A stretch of DNA of 64,000 nt from Micromonospora thermarum (GTDB lineage Bacteria; Actinomycetota; Actinomycetes; Mycobacteriales; Micromonosporaceae), in contig NZ_JAATEO010000001.1 in assembly GCF_012034245.1 (NCBI RefSeq), positions 186,001 to 250,000 of the forward strand, read 5' to 3'. Below the pieces are notes generated by a model. It was not told where the DNA came from, ran no database searches, and saw nothing but the letters and a program-made list of their open reading frames with translations. The translations under genes were made by a program, and so were the position numbers. This document shows positions 42,835 through 50,774 of this stretch, piece after piece; positions within the stretch are counted from its first letter, which is position 1; every line of letters starts with the position of its first letter.

Positions 42835-43413
42835 TTCCGGCCGTCCCGTCAGGTAGCGCTGGATGGTCGGCCCGACCCAGGCGACCACCTCCGCCGGCGG
42901 CATCGCCACGACCGGCGGCAGCCGGACGATGTAGCGGGTGAGAGCGAGGCCGAGGATCTGGCTGGCCACCAGGCCGGCCCGGCGGCCGGTGGTCGCCGGG
43001 TCGGTGCCGAACGTGGCGACGGCCGTGCTGAGCTGGTCGGTGAAGATATGCCGGATCCGCTCGGCCGCGCCCGGGTTGGCGCTCGCCGCCCGGAGCAGCG
43101 CCGCGAGCGTCTCGTCGCCCTCCCAGCGGTTGAGGAAGTGGCGCACCAGGGCCTCCCCGAGCCGGTCGGGCGGCACCTGCGTCAGGTCCGGCAGGCGCAG
43201 GTCGAACTCGGCCGCCGCCGCGAACAGCCCCTCCTTGCTGCCGTAGTACCGCATCACCATCGACGGGTCGATCCGTGCGTCTGCGGCGATGGCCCGGATG
43301 GTGGCCCGGTCGTACCCGTCGGCGGCGAAGCGGGCCCGCGCGGCCCGCAGGATCGCGGCCCGGGTGGCGTCGGAACGGCGGGGGCGGGCTGGCACTGCCT
43401 CGGTCATGTCCAC
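42817..43413 (-). CDS. TetR/AcrR-family transcriptional regulator
   Basis: A 198-residue TetR-type repressor. The N-terminal HTH (FAADGYDRATIRAIAADARI, then MRYYGSKEGLFA) binds DNA, and the helical C-terminus binds a ligand. It diverges from a decayed FAD monooxygenase gene, and the gap holds several CCAAC-N4-GTTGG sites, its probable operators. The target gene is broken, so the regulator may now be orphaned. The stop is 24 bases from the rhodanese stop. Confidence 0.9.
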   Translation of the reverse strand: MDMTEAVPARPRRSDATRAAILRAARARFAADGYDRATIRAIAADARIDPSMVMRYYGSKEGLFAAAAEFDLRLPDLTQVPPDRLGEALVRHFLNRWEGDETLAALLRAASANPGAAERIRHIFTDQLSTAVATFGTDPATTGRRAGLVASQILGLALTRYIVRLPPVVAMPPAEVVAWVGPTIQRYLTGRPEGEGPC

Positions 43414-43422
43414 GACCGTATG

Positions 43423-43493
43423 CCAACGCGTGTTGACATCGCAACGCGAGGTGTCCTAGCGTTGCCAACAACGGTTGGCCAACGAATGTTGGC
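43423..43493. promoter_or_regulatory. Cluster of CCAAC-N4-GTTGG operators
   Basis: Three dyads occur: CCAAC GCGT GTTGA (43423-43436), GCCAAC AACG GTTGGC (43464-43479) and GCCAAC GAAT GTTGGC (43478-43493), the last two sharing two bases. All are in the divergent TetR/monooxygenase gap. TetR proteins usually bind such dyads, so this is the likely self-regulation region. Confidence 0.7.
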
Positions 43494-43516
43494 ATAGATG
43501 ATCGCGGAGGTGCCGG

Positions 43517-43865
43517 ATGCTGCCGACGGAGACGGACGTACTGGTGGCCGGGGCCGGGCCCACCGGGCTGACCGCCGCGCTCACGCTGGCCCGGCGCGGG
43601 GTGCCGGTGACCGTGGTCGACCGGCTGGCCGAGCCGCCGGTGACCTCGCGGGCGGCCGTCGTGCATGCGTACACCCTGGAGGAGCTGGACCGGATCGGGG
43701 CCGGCGCCCCGCTCATGGCGCGCGGGGCGCGGGCGCCGGCGTTCACCGTCCAGGACCGTGACCGGGCTGACCCGGCTGGCCACCCTGCCGCCCGCCCGGC
43801 CCGCAACCTGCTGCTGCGCCTGCTCTCCGCCCTACCCCCGGCCCGCCGGCGGAGGTGGGGGTCGC
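43517..43865 (+). pseudogene. FAD-dependent monooxygenase remnant
   Basis: The first 75 codons encode an intact FAD-binding N-terminus (DVLVAGAGPTGLTAALTLAR, then VVDRLAEPP). After FTVQDRDR the frame jumps to the family C-terminus: LTRLATLPPAR in one frame and RNLLLRLLSALPPARR in another. The central 300-plus residues, including substrate-binding regions, are gone. The gene is dead. It lies in the same direction as its promoter with the TetR operators, so the gene normally controlled by this TetR has been lost. Confidence 0.8.
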
Positions 43866-45080
43866 CCGCAGCACCGGCCACGCCGCGAGCGTGACCAGCG
43901 CGTAGACCACCGCCGCCGTCGCGGCCACCGGCGCGACCCCGTACGCCGCCCCGGACAACCCGGCGAGCACCCCGCCGACCGGCGCGGTGAGCGACCCGAT
44001 CATCCGCTGCGCCGAGCCCACCCGGCCGAGCAGCCCGGCCGGGACGCGCTGCTGCCCGTACGCCGCCCACAGGCTGTTCCACACCGTGGTGCCGGCGGCG
44101 AAGAGGGCGAGCGCGACCCCGCCCGGCACCGGGTGTCGGGCCAGCGCGAACCCGACCAGGGCGAACGTCTGGGCGGCGAGCACCACGCGGAGGGCGGGCA
44201 CCGTCCCGAGCACCGCCGCCGTCCGCCCGGCCGCCAGCGCCCCACCGAGGCCACCCACGATCGCGGCGGCGGCGAACAGCCCGTAGCCGGCCGGGGGCAT
44301 CCCCAGCACGTCGAGCGCGTAGAGCACCAGCACCGCCTGCAACCCGCTGATCGCGAGGTTGCTCCCGGCGGTCAGCAGCGTGACCCGCCACAACGTCGGC
44401 TCCCCCCGCATCCACCGGACACCCTCGACGGCCTCCGTCCACACCGACCGCAGTCGCCCGCGCCCCGCCGGCCGGTGCGTCGCGCGCGAACCGTGCGGGT
44501 GACCCGTCCGGGCGGGACCGACCGCGAGGACGAGGAGAGCGGCGGCGGCGAAGGTGAGGGCGTCGACGGCGAAGGGGAGTGCCGCGGCCAGAGCGAAGAG
44601 GACGCCGGCGGCGGGAGCGCCCAGGAAGCCTCCCGCCACCGCCGTGCCGGCCTGGAGGCGGCCGTTGGCGGCGGGCAGGGCGGCCGGCGGCACCACCGAC
44701 GGCAGCAGCGCGAACGAAGCGGCGTCGAAGACGGTGCCCAGCGCGGCCAGCAGGAACGCTGCGGCCACCAGCACCGGGACGCTGGCCCGGTCGAGGACGA
44801 TCGCCACGGCCAGGGCGGCCGCCACCGCGGCCCGTACCCCGTCCACCGCCGCCATCGTCCGACGGCGGTCCCAGCGGTCCGCGTACACGCCCCCGAGCAG
44901 CCCGAACAGCAGCGGTGGAAGTTGACCGGCCACCGTCACCGCGGCGATCACCCGGGGATCGCGGGTCAGGCCCGCGACCAGCAGGGCGAGCGCGGGCGTG
45001 CGCAGGGCGTCGCCGAAGCGGGAGGAGACGGCCGCGGTCCAGAGCAGGCGGTAGTCACGGCCGAGGGCGGGAGCGGTCAT
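43743..45080 (-). CDS. MFS transporter
   Basis: A 445-residue protein with about 12 membrane segments, starting LGRDYRLLWTAAVSSRFGDA, the usual opening of one actinomycete MFS group with drug-exporter-like members. Motif A is recognisable as GGVYADRWDRRR. The last about 45 residues run through the monooxygenase remnant, so the natural C-terminus may have been replaced. ATG 45080 has no strong ribosome site. Substrate unknown. Confidence 0.85.
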   Translation of the reverse strand: MTAPALGRDYRLLWTAAVSSRFGDALRTPALALLVAGLTRDPRVIAAVTVAGQLPPLLFGLLGGVYADRWDRRRTMAAVDGVRAAVAAALAVAIVLDRASVPVLVAAAFLLAALGTVFDAASFALLPSVVPPAALPAANGRLQAGTAVAGGFLGAPAAGVLFALAAALPFAVDALTFAAAALLVLAVGPARTGHPHGSRATHRPAGRGRLRSVWTEAVEGVRWMRGEPTLWRVTLLTAGSNLAISGLQAVLVLYALDVLGMPPAGYGLFAAAAIVGGLGGALAAGRTAAVLGTVPALRVVLAAQTFALVGFALARHPVPGGVALALFAAGTTVWNSLWAAYGQQRVPAGLLGRVGSAQRMIGSLTAPVGGVLAGLSGAAYGVAPVAATAAVVYALVTLAAWPVLRATPTSAGGPGVGRRAGAAAGCGPGGRQGGQPGQPGHGPGR

Positions 45081-45164
45081 ACCGGTGACCCTCCGGCCTC
45101 GACCAGGTCGAGGGTCAATCCGCACCGCTCCCACCACCCGGGCCGGTCCCGCTACGCTGCGCCG

Positions 45165-45755
45165 ATGACGCAGGTGTGGCGGGACTGGGGTGACGTCCTG
45201 ACCGCCACGGCGGTCGGCCTGCCGATGGTGGCGCTGCTCGTCGCCGTACTGGCCGGCCTCCGGCGGGACGCCCCGACGCGCCGTGCGGCGTGGTGGCGCA
45301 GCGTCGCCGAGGTCGGCGCGGTGGCCGGCACCCTCCCCTGGGTCTGGATGATCCTCACCCCGCGCGACGCGCCCCGCGAGCTCGACCTGGTGCCGCTGCG
45401 CGACCTGGCCGGCCTGCTCACCGGAGCCCCGGCCGCCGTCGTGGTCCAGGTCGTCGGGAACCTGCTGGTCTTCGCCGCGCTGGGCTTCTTCGCCCCGGTA
45501 CGCGTACCCGCGCTCGCCGGCGCCGGCCGGCTCTTCCTGCTCGGCGCCGCCGGCTCGGTGCTGGTCGAGTCGGCGCAGTACGCGCTGGACCTCGGGCGGG
45601 TCACCTCGGTCGACGACGTGCTGCTCAACGCGGCCGGGGCGGCCCTGGCCGGGCTGCTCTCGCGGCCATGGTGGGCCACCCGCCGTACGGTCCCCGCGCG
45701 TGCCACCGTGCCGGCCGGATGTGAGCGACCGACCGGTAACCACGCCTCCACCTGA
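45165..45755 (+). CDS. VanZ-family membrane protein
   Basis: A 196-residue protein with about four transmembrane segments and the VanZ core (LVPLRDLAGLL, then VVVQVVGNLLVFAALGFFAP, and VESAQYAL). The best-known VanZ raises teicoplanin resistance; most chromosomal relatives have no proven function. ATG 45165 is the first in-frame start after a stop-free region. It diverges from the MFS gene. Confidence 0.8.
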   Translation: MTQVWRDWGDVLTATAVGLPMVALLVAVLAGLRRDAPTRRAAWWRSVAEVGAVAGTLPWVWMILTPRDAPRELDLVPLRDLAGLLTGAPAAVVVQVVGNLLVFAALGFFAPVRVPALAGAGRLFLLGAAGSVLVESAQYALDLGRVTSVDDVLLNAAGAALAGLLSRPWWATRRTVPARATVPAGCERPTGNHAST

Positions 45756-45781
45756 GGCGGCGCGCGGTCTACGCTTGCCCG

Positions 45782-46405
45782 GTGACGGTGGAGCAGCACG
45801 CGCGGGGCACGACGAACGGCGGCACGGGTTCCGGCCGGCGCCGGTCACGCAAGGACGAGATCCTGGAGATCGCGGTCGGGCTCTTCGCCGCCCGTGGCTA
45901 CCACGGCGTCTCGATGGACGACATCGGCGCGGCCGCCGGGGTCACCGGTCCGGCGCTCTACCACCACTTCGCCGGCAAGGAAGCGATGCTCGTCGCCGCG
46001 CTGATCCCGGTCAGCGAAGGGCTGCTCGCCGGCGGCCGCGAGCGCTCCGCCGGCCACCCGGACGACCCGCGCGGCGCGCTCGAGTCGCTGATCGACTTCC
46101 ACGTCGACTTCGCGCTGGCCAACCCGGCCGTGATCGCCCTGCACCTGCACGAGCTGGACCGGCTGCCCGACGAGCCGCGCCGCCGGATCCGCCGGCTCCA
46201 GCGGCTGTACGTCGAGGAGTGGGTGACCGTGCTGACCGCGCTGCACCCGGGCCTGCCCGACGGTGAGGCGCGGGTGCTCGCCCACGCGGCGTTCGGCCTG
46301 ATGAACTCCACCCCGTTCCTCGGTGGCGAGGTGGACCGGCAGCGCCGGGCCGAGCTGCTGCGCGGCGCGACGCTCGCCGCCCTGCTCGCGCCCACCGGAT
46401 CCTGA
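45782..46405 (+). CDS. TetR/AcrR-family regulator, probable controller of the leucine cluster
   Basis: A 207-residue regulator with an N-terminal HTH (GYHGVSMDDIGAAAGVTGPA, then YHHFAGKEAMLVAAL). The helical C-terminus is typical of TetR proteins that bind acyl-CoA-like ligands in actinobacteria. It precedes the biotin carboxylase by 72 bases in the same direction and is the obvious controller of the cluster. A GTG at 45782 is used. Confidence 0.88.
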   Translation: MTVEQHARGTTNGGTGSGRRRSRKDEILEIAVGLFAARGYHGVSMDDIGAAAGVTGPALYHHFAGKEAMLVAALIPVSEGLLAGGRERSAGHPDDPRGALESLIDFHVDFALANPAVIALHLHELDRLPDEPRRRIRRLQRLYVEEWVTVLTALHPGLPDGEARVLAHAAFGLMNSTPFLGGEVDRQRRAELLRGATLAALLAPTGS

Positions 46406-46477
46406 CCTCCGACTCGTGAGTAACCGGTTCGGCGTGATTCCCTAGCTTCCGTTCGACCCCCGGACGCTGGAGGAAAC

Positions 46478-47815
46478 ATGATCGAGTCGCTGCTGGTCGC
46501 CAATCGGGGCGAGATCGCCCGCCGGATCATCCGTACCGCGAAGCGGCTCGGGGTTCGCGCGATCGCGGTGCACTCGGAGGCCGACGCCGGCCTGCCGTTC
46601 GTGACCGAGGCCGACGAGGCCGTCTGCGTGGGTCCGGCCAACCCGGCCCAGAGCTACCGCAACACCGAGGCGATCCTCGCCGCCGCCAAGTCCACCGGCG
46701 CGCAGGCGATCCACCCCGGCTACGGCTTCCTCTCCGAGAACGCCGAGTTCGCCCGTACCGTCGAGGCGGGCGGCCTGATCTGGGTCGGGCCCGGCGCGGA
46801 CGCGATCAGCGCGATGGGCGACAAGATCAACGCCCGGAACCTGATGGCGGCCGCCGGGGTGCCGGTCGCCCCGGGCACCACCGACCCGGCGGCCGACCTG
46901 GACGCGGCGGTCGCCGCAGCGGCGGAGATCGGCTACCCGGTGATGGTCAAGGCCGCCGCCGGCGGTGGCGGCATGGGCATGGGCGTCGCCGTCGACGAGG
47001 CTGCCCTGCGCACCGAGTACGACAAGGTGCGCTCGTTCGCCGAGCGGATGTTCGGCGACGGCTCGGTGCTGATCGAGCGGTACTTCCCCCGGGTGCGCCA
47101 CGTGGAGGTGCAGATCCTGGGCCTGGCCGACGGCCGGGTGGTGGCTCTGGGCGAGCGCGAGTGCTCGGTGCAGCGGCGCAACCAGAAGCTGGTCGAGGAG
47201 TCGCCGTCCCCGGCGGTGTCGCCGGAGCTGCGGTCGCGCTTCCTGGCCGCGGCGGTGCGCGCCGGTGAGGCCGTCGGGTACCGCAACGCGGGCACGGTCG
47301 AGTGCCTGCTCGACCCCACCACCGGGGAGTTCTTCTTTCTGGAGATGAACACGCGCCTCCAGGTCGAGCACCCGGTGACCGAGCTGGTCTACGGCGTCGA
47401 CCTGGTCGAGGAGCAGCTGCGGGTGGCGGCCGGCCTGGCGCCGACGTTCGACCCGGACGCGCTCACGCCGCGCGGCCACGCGATCGAGCTGCGGATCAAC
47501 GCTGAGGACCCGAAGCGCTTCCTGCCGGGCCCGGGCGGGATCACGACCTGGGTCGAGCCGACCGGCGAGGGGGTGCGCGTGGACTCCGGGTACGTCGCCG
47601 GCAACACGGTCACCCCGTTCTACGACAGCCTGATGGCGAAGCTCATCGTGAGCGGCAAGGACCGAGCGGAAGCGATCGCCCGCGCCAAGGCCGCGGTGGC
47701 GAGCTTCGAGCTGGCGGGCCCGAAGAACAACCTCCCCTTCTTCGCCGAGCTGCTGGAGAACCCTGAGTTCCTCTCCGGCGACTACGACACCGGCATCGTG
47801 GGCCGCATGCGCTGA
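46478..47815 (+). CDS. Biotin carboxylase subunit (methylcrotonyl/propionyl/acetyl-CoA carboxylase alpha, no BCCP)
   Basis: A 445-residue ATP-grasp biotin carboxylase. It has MIESLLVANRGEIARRI, the glycine-rich loop GGGGMGMG (about residues 163-170), the conserved AIELRINAED, and EMNTRLQVEHPVTE. It carries only the BC domain; it lacks the C-terminal biotin carrier segment found in many MCC alpha subunits, so a separate BCCP must exist elsewhere. ATG 46478 follows GGAGGAAAC. It is the first enzyme gene of a leucine-degradation-like cluster. Confidence 0.92.
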   Translation: MIESLLVANRGEIARRIIRTAKRLGVRAIAVHSEADAGLPFVTEADEAVCVGPANPAQSYRNTEAILAAAKSTGAQAIHPGYGFLSENAEFARTVEAGGLIWVGPGADAISAMGDKINARNLMAAAGVPVAPGTTDPAADLDAAVAAAAEIGYPVMVKAAAGGGGMGMGVAVDEAALRTEYDKVRSFAERMFGDGSVLIERYFPRVRHVEVQILGLADGRVVALGERECSVQRRNQKLVEESPSPAVSPELRSRFLAAAVRAGEAVGYRNAGTVECLLDPTTGEFFFLEMNTRLQVEHPVTELVYGVDLVEEQLRVAAGLAPTFDPDALTPRGHAIELRINAEDPKRFLPGPGGITTWVEPTGEGVRVDSGYVAGNTVTPFYDSLMAKLIVSGKDRAEAIARAKAAVASFELAGPKNNLPFFAELLENPEFLSGDYDTGIVGRMR

Positions 47816-47828
47816 CCGCCGTTCTGCC

Positions 47829-47887
47829 TTGATCATGGAGTTAGCGGGTTCGTCTGCCCCATTTGTCCCCGCTAACTTCATGATCAA
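47829..47887. repeat. Palindromic repeat family A, copy 2
   Basis: TTGATCATGGAGTTAGCGGG (47829-47848) and CCCGCTAACTTCATGATCAA (47868-47887) differ in one base as inverted arms, with a 19-base loop. The copy at 41780 has the same arms. It begins 14 bases after the biotin carboxylase stop and probably reduces readthrough to the HMG-CoA lyase gene. Confidence 0.78.
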
Positions 47888-47977
47888 CCGGAGTGGGGCG
47901 GGGTGGGTGCGCGCCGGGCGGGCGGGGTGGCAGGGTGGAGGCATCCAACGTGATGCCGTCACAGTGAGGTGACCCCT

Positions 47978-48898
47978 ATGACGAGCCTGCCGGAGTTCGT
48001 GTCCATTCGGGAGGTCGGGCCTCGGGACGGGTTGCAGAACGAGGAACCCATCCCGACCGACGCGAAGGTGCGGCTGCTCGACGCGCTGTCGCGGACCGGC
48101 GTGAAGCGGATCGAGGCCGTCTCGTTCGTGCACCCGAAGGCGATCCCGCAGATGGCCGACGCCGACGAGGTGTGGCAGCGGGCCGCGAAGGTCGACGGGG
48201 TGCGCTACTCGGCGCTCGTCCCGAACACGCGGGGCGCGCAGCGCGCCCTGGCCGCCGGCTTCACCGAGATCGAGGTCGTCGTCTCGGCGAGCGACACGCA
48301 CAACCGGCGCAACGTCAACCGCTCCACGGAGGAGTCGCTGGACGACATCTCGGAGCTGATCGACCTGCTGCACGGTGCCGGCGCGCGGGCCGAGGTCATC
48401 ATCGCGACGAGCTTCGGCTGCCCGTACGAGGGGGACGTCGACCCGGCCCGCGTGGCGGGCATCGTGGACCGGGTGGTCCGCGACGGCGCCGACCGGGTGG
48501 CCTTCGGTGACACCACCGGCATGGGGACGCCGCGCCGGGTCCGCGAGCTGCTGACGGCGGTACGCGACCGCAACGCCCACGTCCCGGTGCTGCTGCACTT
48601 CCACAACACCCGGGGCACCGCCCTGGCGAACCTGCTGACCGCCCTCGAACTGGGCGTCACCGAGTTCGACGCCAGCGTCGGCGGCCTCGGTGGCTGCCCG
48701 TACGCGCCGGGGGCCAGCGGCAACCTCGCCACCGAGGAGGCCGTGCACATGCTGCACGACATGGGCATCGACACGGGGATCGACCTGGACGCCCTCATCG
48801 AGGTCGCCGAGCTCGCCGAGAACCTCACCGGAAAGCGCCTCCCGTCCGGCGTCCTCCGCGCCGGCCCCCGCACCCGCCTGACCCCGATCCCCTCCTGA
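47978..48898 (+). CDS. Hydroxymethylglutaryl-CoA lyase
   Basis: A 306-residue DRE-TIM lyase that splits HMG-CoA to acetoacetate and acetyl-CoA in leucine breakdown. Evidence is the N-terminal EVGPRDGLQNE, the metal-binding HFHNTRG, and the catalytic-Cys loop GGLGGCPYAPGASGN. GAGGT precedes ATG 47978 and rejects the earlier GTG 47969. It stands downstream of a palindromic repeat, and the carboxyltransferase gene lies 249 bases further. Confidence 0.93.
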   Translation: MTSLPEFVSIREVGPRDGLQNEEPIPTDAKVRLLDALSRTGVKRIEAVSFVHPKAIPQMADADEVWQRAAKVDGVRYSALVPNTRGAQRALAAGFTEIEVVVSASDTHNRRNVNRSTEESLDDISELIDLLHGAGARAEVIIATSFGCPYEGDVDPARVAGIVDRVVRDGADRVAFGDTTGMGTPRRVRELLTAVRDRNAHVPVLLHFHNTRGTALANLLTALELGVTEFDASVGGLGGCPYAPGASGNLATEEAVHMLHDMGIDTGIDLDALIEVAELAENLTGKRLPSGVLRAGPRTRLTPIPS

Positions 48899-48950
48899 CC
48901 CGCCCCGGGGTGCCCCGCCCCCGTCCCCCGCCCCCCGCCCCCGCTGTCCC

Positions 48951-49024
48951 CGCGATCTTGCACTTTCTGCCCCGACGAACTCGGTCAAAGGGCGTATAAG
49001 GCTGGCCGGAAGTGCAAGATCGCG
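48951..49024. repeat. Palindromic repeat with CGCGATCTTGCACTT arms
   Basis: CGCGATCTTGCACTT (48951-48965) and AAGTGCAAGATCGCG (49010-49024) are perfect 15-bp arms with a 44-base loop. The element lies after the HMG-CoA lyase stop in a C-rich zone. It has a different sequence from family A. Confidence 0.7.
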
Positions 49025-49080
49025 GAGAGGTGGGGGTGGGGCGCGGGCGGGGGTCGTCGCGGGGTGGCTCGGTGCGCTAA

Positions 49081-49097
49081 CCTAACGATCGTTCAGG
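49081..49097. promoter_or_regulatory. AACGATCGTT dyad before the carboxyltransferase gene
   Basis: CCTAACGATCGTTCAGG contains the 10-bp palindrome AACGATCGTT, with CCT/AGG flanks offset by one base. It is 51 bases upstream of the carboxyltransferase GTG. TetR-type operators in fatty- and branched-acid loci often look like this, so the upstream TetR at 45782 may bind it. Confidence 0.45.
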
Positions 49098-49147
49098 TCG
49101 GTTGGCGTGCTCACGAGGCGCGTGCGCGGCGGGCAGGGGGGAGCGTT

Positions 49148-50680
49148 GTGACGCTCGACGGTGAGGCACTGGAGCAGCTGCGCAAGCGCGCCAAGGCCGG
49201 CGGTGCGGACAAGTACCACGCGGCCAACGCCGCCAAGGGCAAGCTCTTCGCCCGGGAACGGGTCGCGCTCCTGGTTGACGAGGGCTCGTTCGTCGAGGAC
49301 GGCCTGTACGCCAACGCGCTGGCCGAGGGCCTGCCGGCCGACGGCGTCGTGACCGGCACCGCCACCATCGACGGTCGGCCCGTCTGCCTGATGGCGAACG
49401 ACTCGACGGTCAAGGCCGGGAGCTGGGGCGCGCGGACCGTCGAGAAGATCATCCGGATCATCGAGCGGGCGTACACGACCGGCGTGCCGATGGTGTACCT
49501 GGTCGACTCGGCCGGTGCCCGGATCACCGACCAGGTCGAGCTGTTCCCCGGCCGCCGGGGCGCCGGGAAGATCTTCTGGAACCAGGTCCGCGCCTCCGGG
49601 TCGATCCCGCAGGTCTGCGCCCTGTTCGGGCCGAGCGCGGCGGGCGGGGCGTACATCCCGGCGTTCTGCGACGTGGTCGCCATGGTCGACGGCAACGCCA
49701 GCATGTACCTGGGCTCCGACCGCATGGTCGAGATGGTGACCGGCGAGAAGACCACCCTCGAGGCGATGGGCGGGGCCAAGGTGCACTGCGCCGAGTCCGG
49801 CGTGGGTCACTTCCTCTGCAAGACCGAGGCCGAGGCGCTCGACGTCGTCAAGAGCTACCTGTCGTACCTGCCGGCGAACTGGACGCAGGCGCCGCCGACG
49901 GCCGAGGTCGTCGCCGCGCCGGAGAAGGCCGACCTCGCGGCACTGGTTCCGGCGAGCGAGCGGCAGGCGTTCGACATGCGGCGGTACGCGAAGGGCCTGC
50001 TCGACGAGGGCAGCTTCTTCGAGATCCAGGCGCTGTGGGCCAAGGAGTTGACGATCGGCTTCGGCCGGCTGAACGGTGAGGTTGTCGGCGTCGTCGGCAA
50101 CAACTCGATGTTCAAGGGCGGCGTGCTCTTCGTCGACTCGGCCGACAAGGCGACCCGGTTCGTGCAGCTCTGCGACGCCTTCAACGTCCCGCTGCTGTTC
50201 CTCTCCGACGTGCCCGGGTTCATGGTCGGCAGCGCGGTGGAGAAGCAGGGCATCATCCGGCACGGCGCCAAGATGATCACCGCGATCTCCGAGGCGACCG
50301 TACCCAAGATCTGCGTCGTGGTCCGCAAGGCGTACGGCGCGGGCCTCTACGCGATGGCCGGCCCCGGCTTCGAACCGGACGCCACGATCGCCCTGCCCAC
50401 CGCGAAGATCGCGGTGATGGGCGCCGAGGCGGCCGTCAACGCCGTCTACGCCAACAAGATCGCGGCGATCGCGGACGAGGCCGAGCGGGCCGCGTTCGTC
50501 GCCGCGAAGCGCGAGGAGTACGAGCGGGACATCGACATCGTCCGCCTCGCCAGCGAGCTGGTGGTCGACGCGATCGTCGAGCCGCATGAACTGCGCGCCG
50601 AGCTGATCCGGCGCTTCGCGGCCGCCTGCGGCAAGGAGCGGCACTTCTCCCGGCGCCGGCACGGCGTCACCCCGGTCTGA
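49148..50680 (+). CDS. Methylcrotonoyl/propionyl-CoA carboxylase carboxyltransferase subunit
   Basis: A 510-residue carboxyltransferase (beta subunit) that moves carboxyl from biotin to an acyl-CoA. It shows GTATIDGRPVCLMANDSTVK, FGPSAAGGAYIPAFCD (CoA-binding region) and the C-terminal RKAYGAGLYAMAGPGFEPD. The neighbours (HMG-CoA lyase, acyl-CoA dehydrogenase) point to methylcrotonyl-CoA. GTG 49148 follows GGGGGGAGC; an in-frame upstream extension has no support. Confidence 0.92.
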   Translation: MTLDGEALEQLRKRAKAGGADKYHAANAAKGKLFARERVALLVDEGSFVEDGLYANALAEGLPADGVVTGTATIDGRPVCLMANDSTVKAGSWGARTVEKIIRIIERAYTTGVPMVYLVDSAGARITDQVELFPGRRGAGKIFWNQVRASGSIPQVCALFGPSAAGGAYIPAFCDVVAMVDGNASMYLGSDRMVEMVTGEKTTLEAMGGAKVHCAESGVGHFLCKTEAEALDVVKSYLSYLPANWTQAPPTAEVVAAPEKADLAALVPASERQAFDMRRYAKGLLDEGSFFEIQALWAKELTIGFGRLNGEVVGVVGNNSMFKGGVLFVDSADKATRFVQLCDAFNVPLLFLSDVPGFMVGSAVEKQGIIRHGAKMITAISEATVPKICVVVRKAYGAGLYAMAGPGFEPDATIALPTAKIAVMGAEAAVNAVYANKIAAIADEAERAAFVAAKREEYERDIDIVRLASELVVDAIVEPHELRAELIRRFAAACGKERHFSRRRHGVTPV

Positions 50681-50774
50681 CGCGCCGCCGGCCCCACCCG
50701 GCCGGCCCGCCACCGCACCGACCCATCCCGGCGTCACGAGCGCCCGGCGGCCCTTCCACACCAGGAGGAATCCC

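Noticed and set aside
46442..48988. An 848-codon minus-strand frame across biotin carboxylase and lyase genes
   Set aside because: It reads antisense to two well-supported genes and through palindromic repeats. Composition is typical of shadows.
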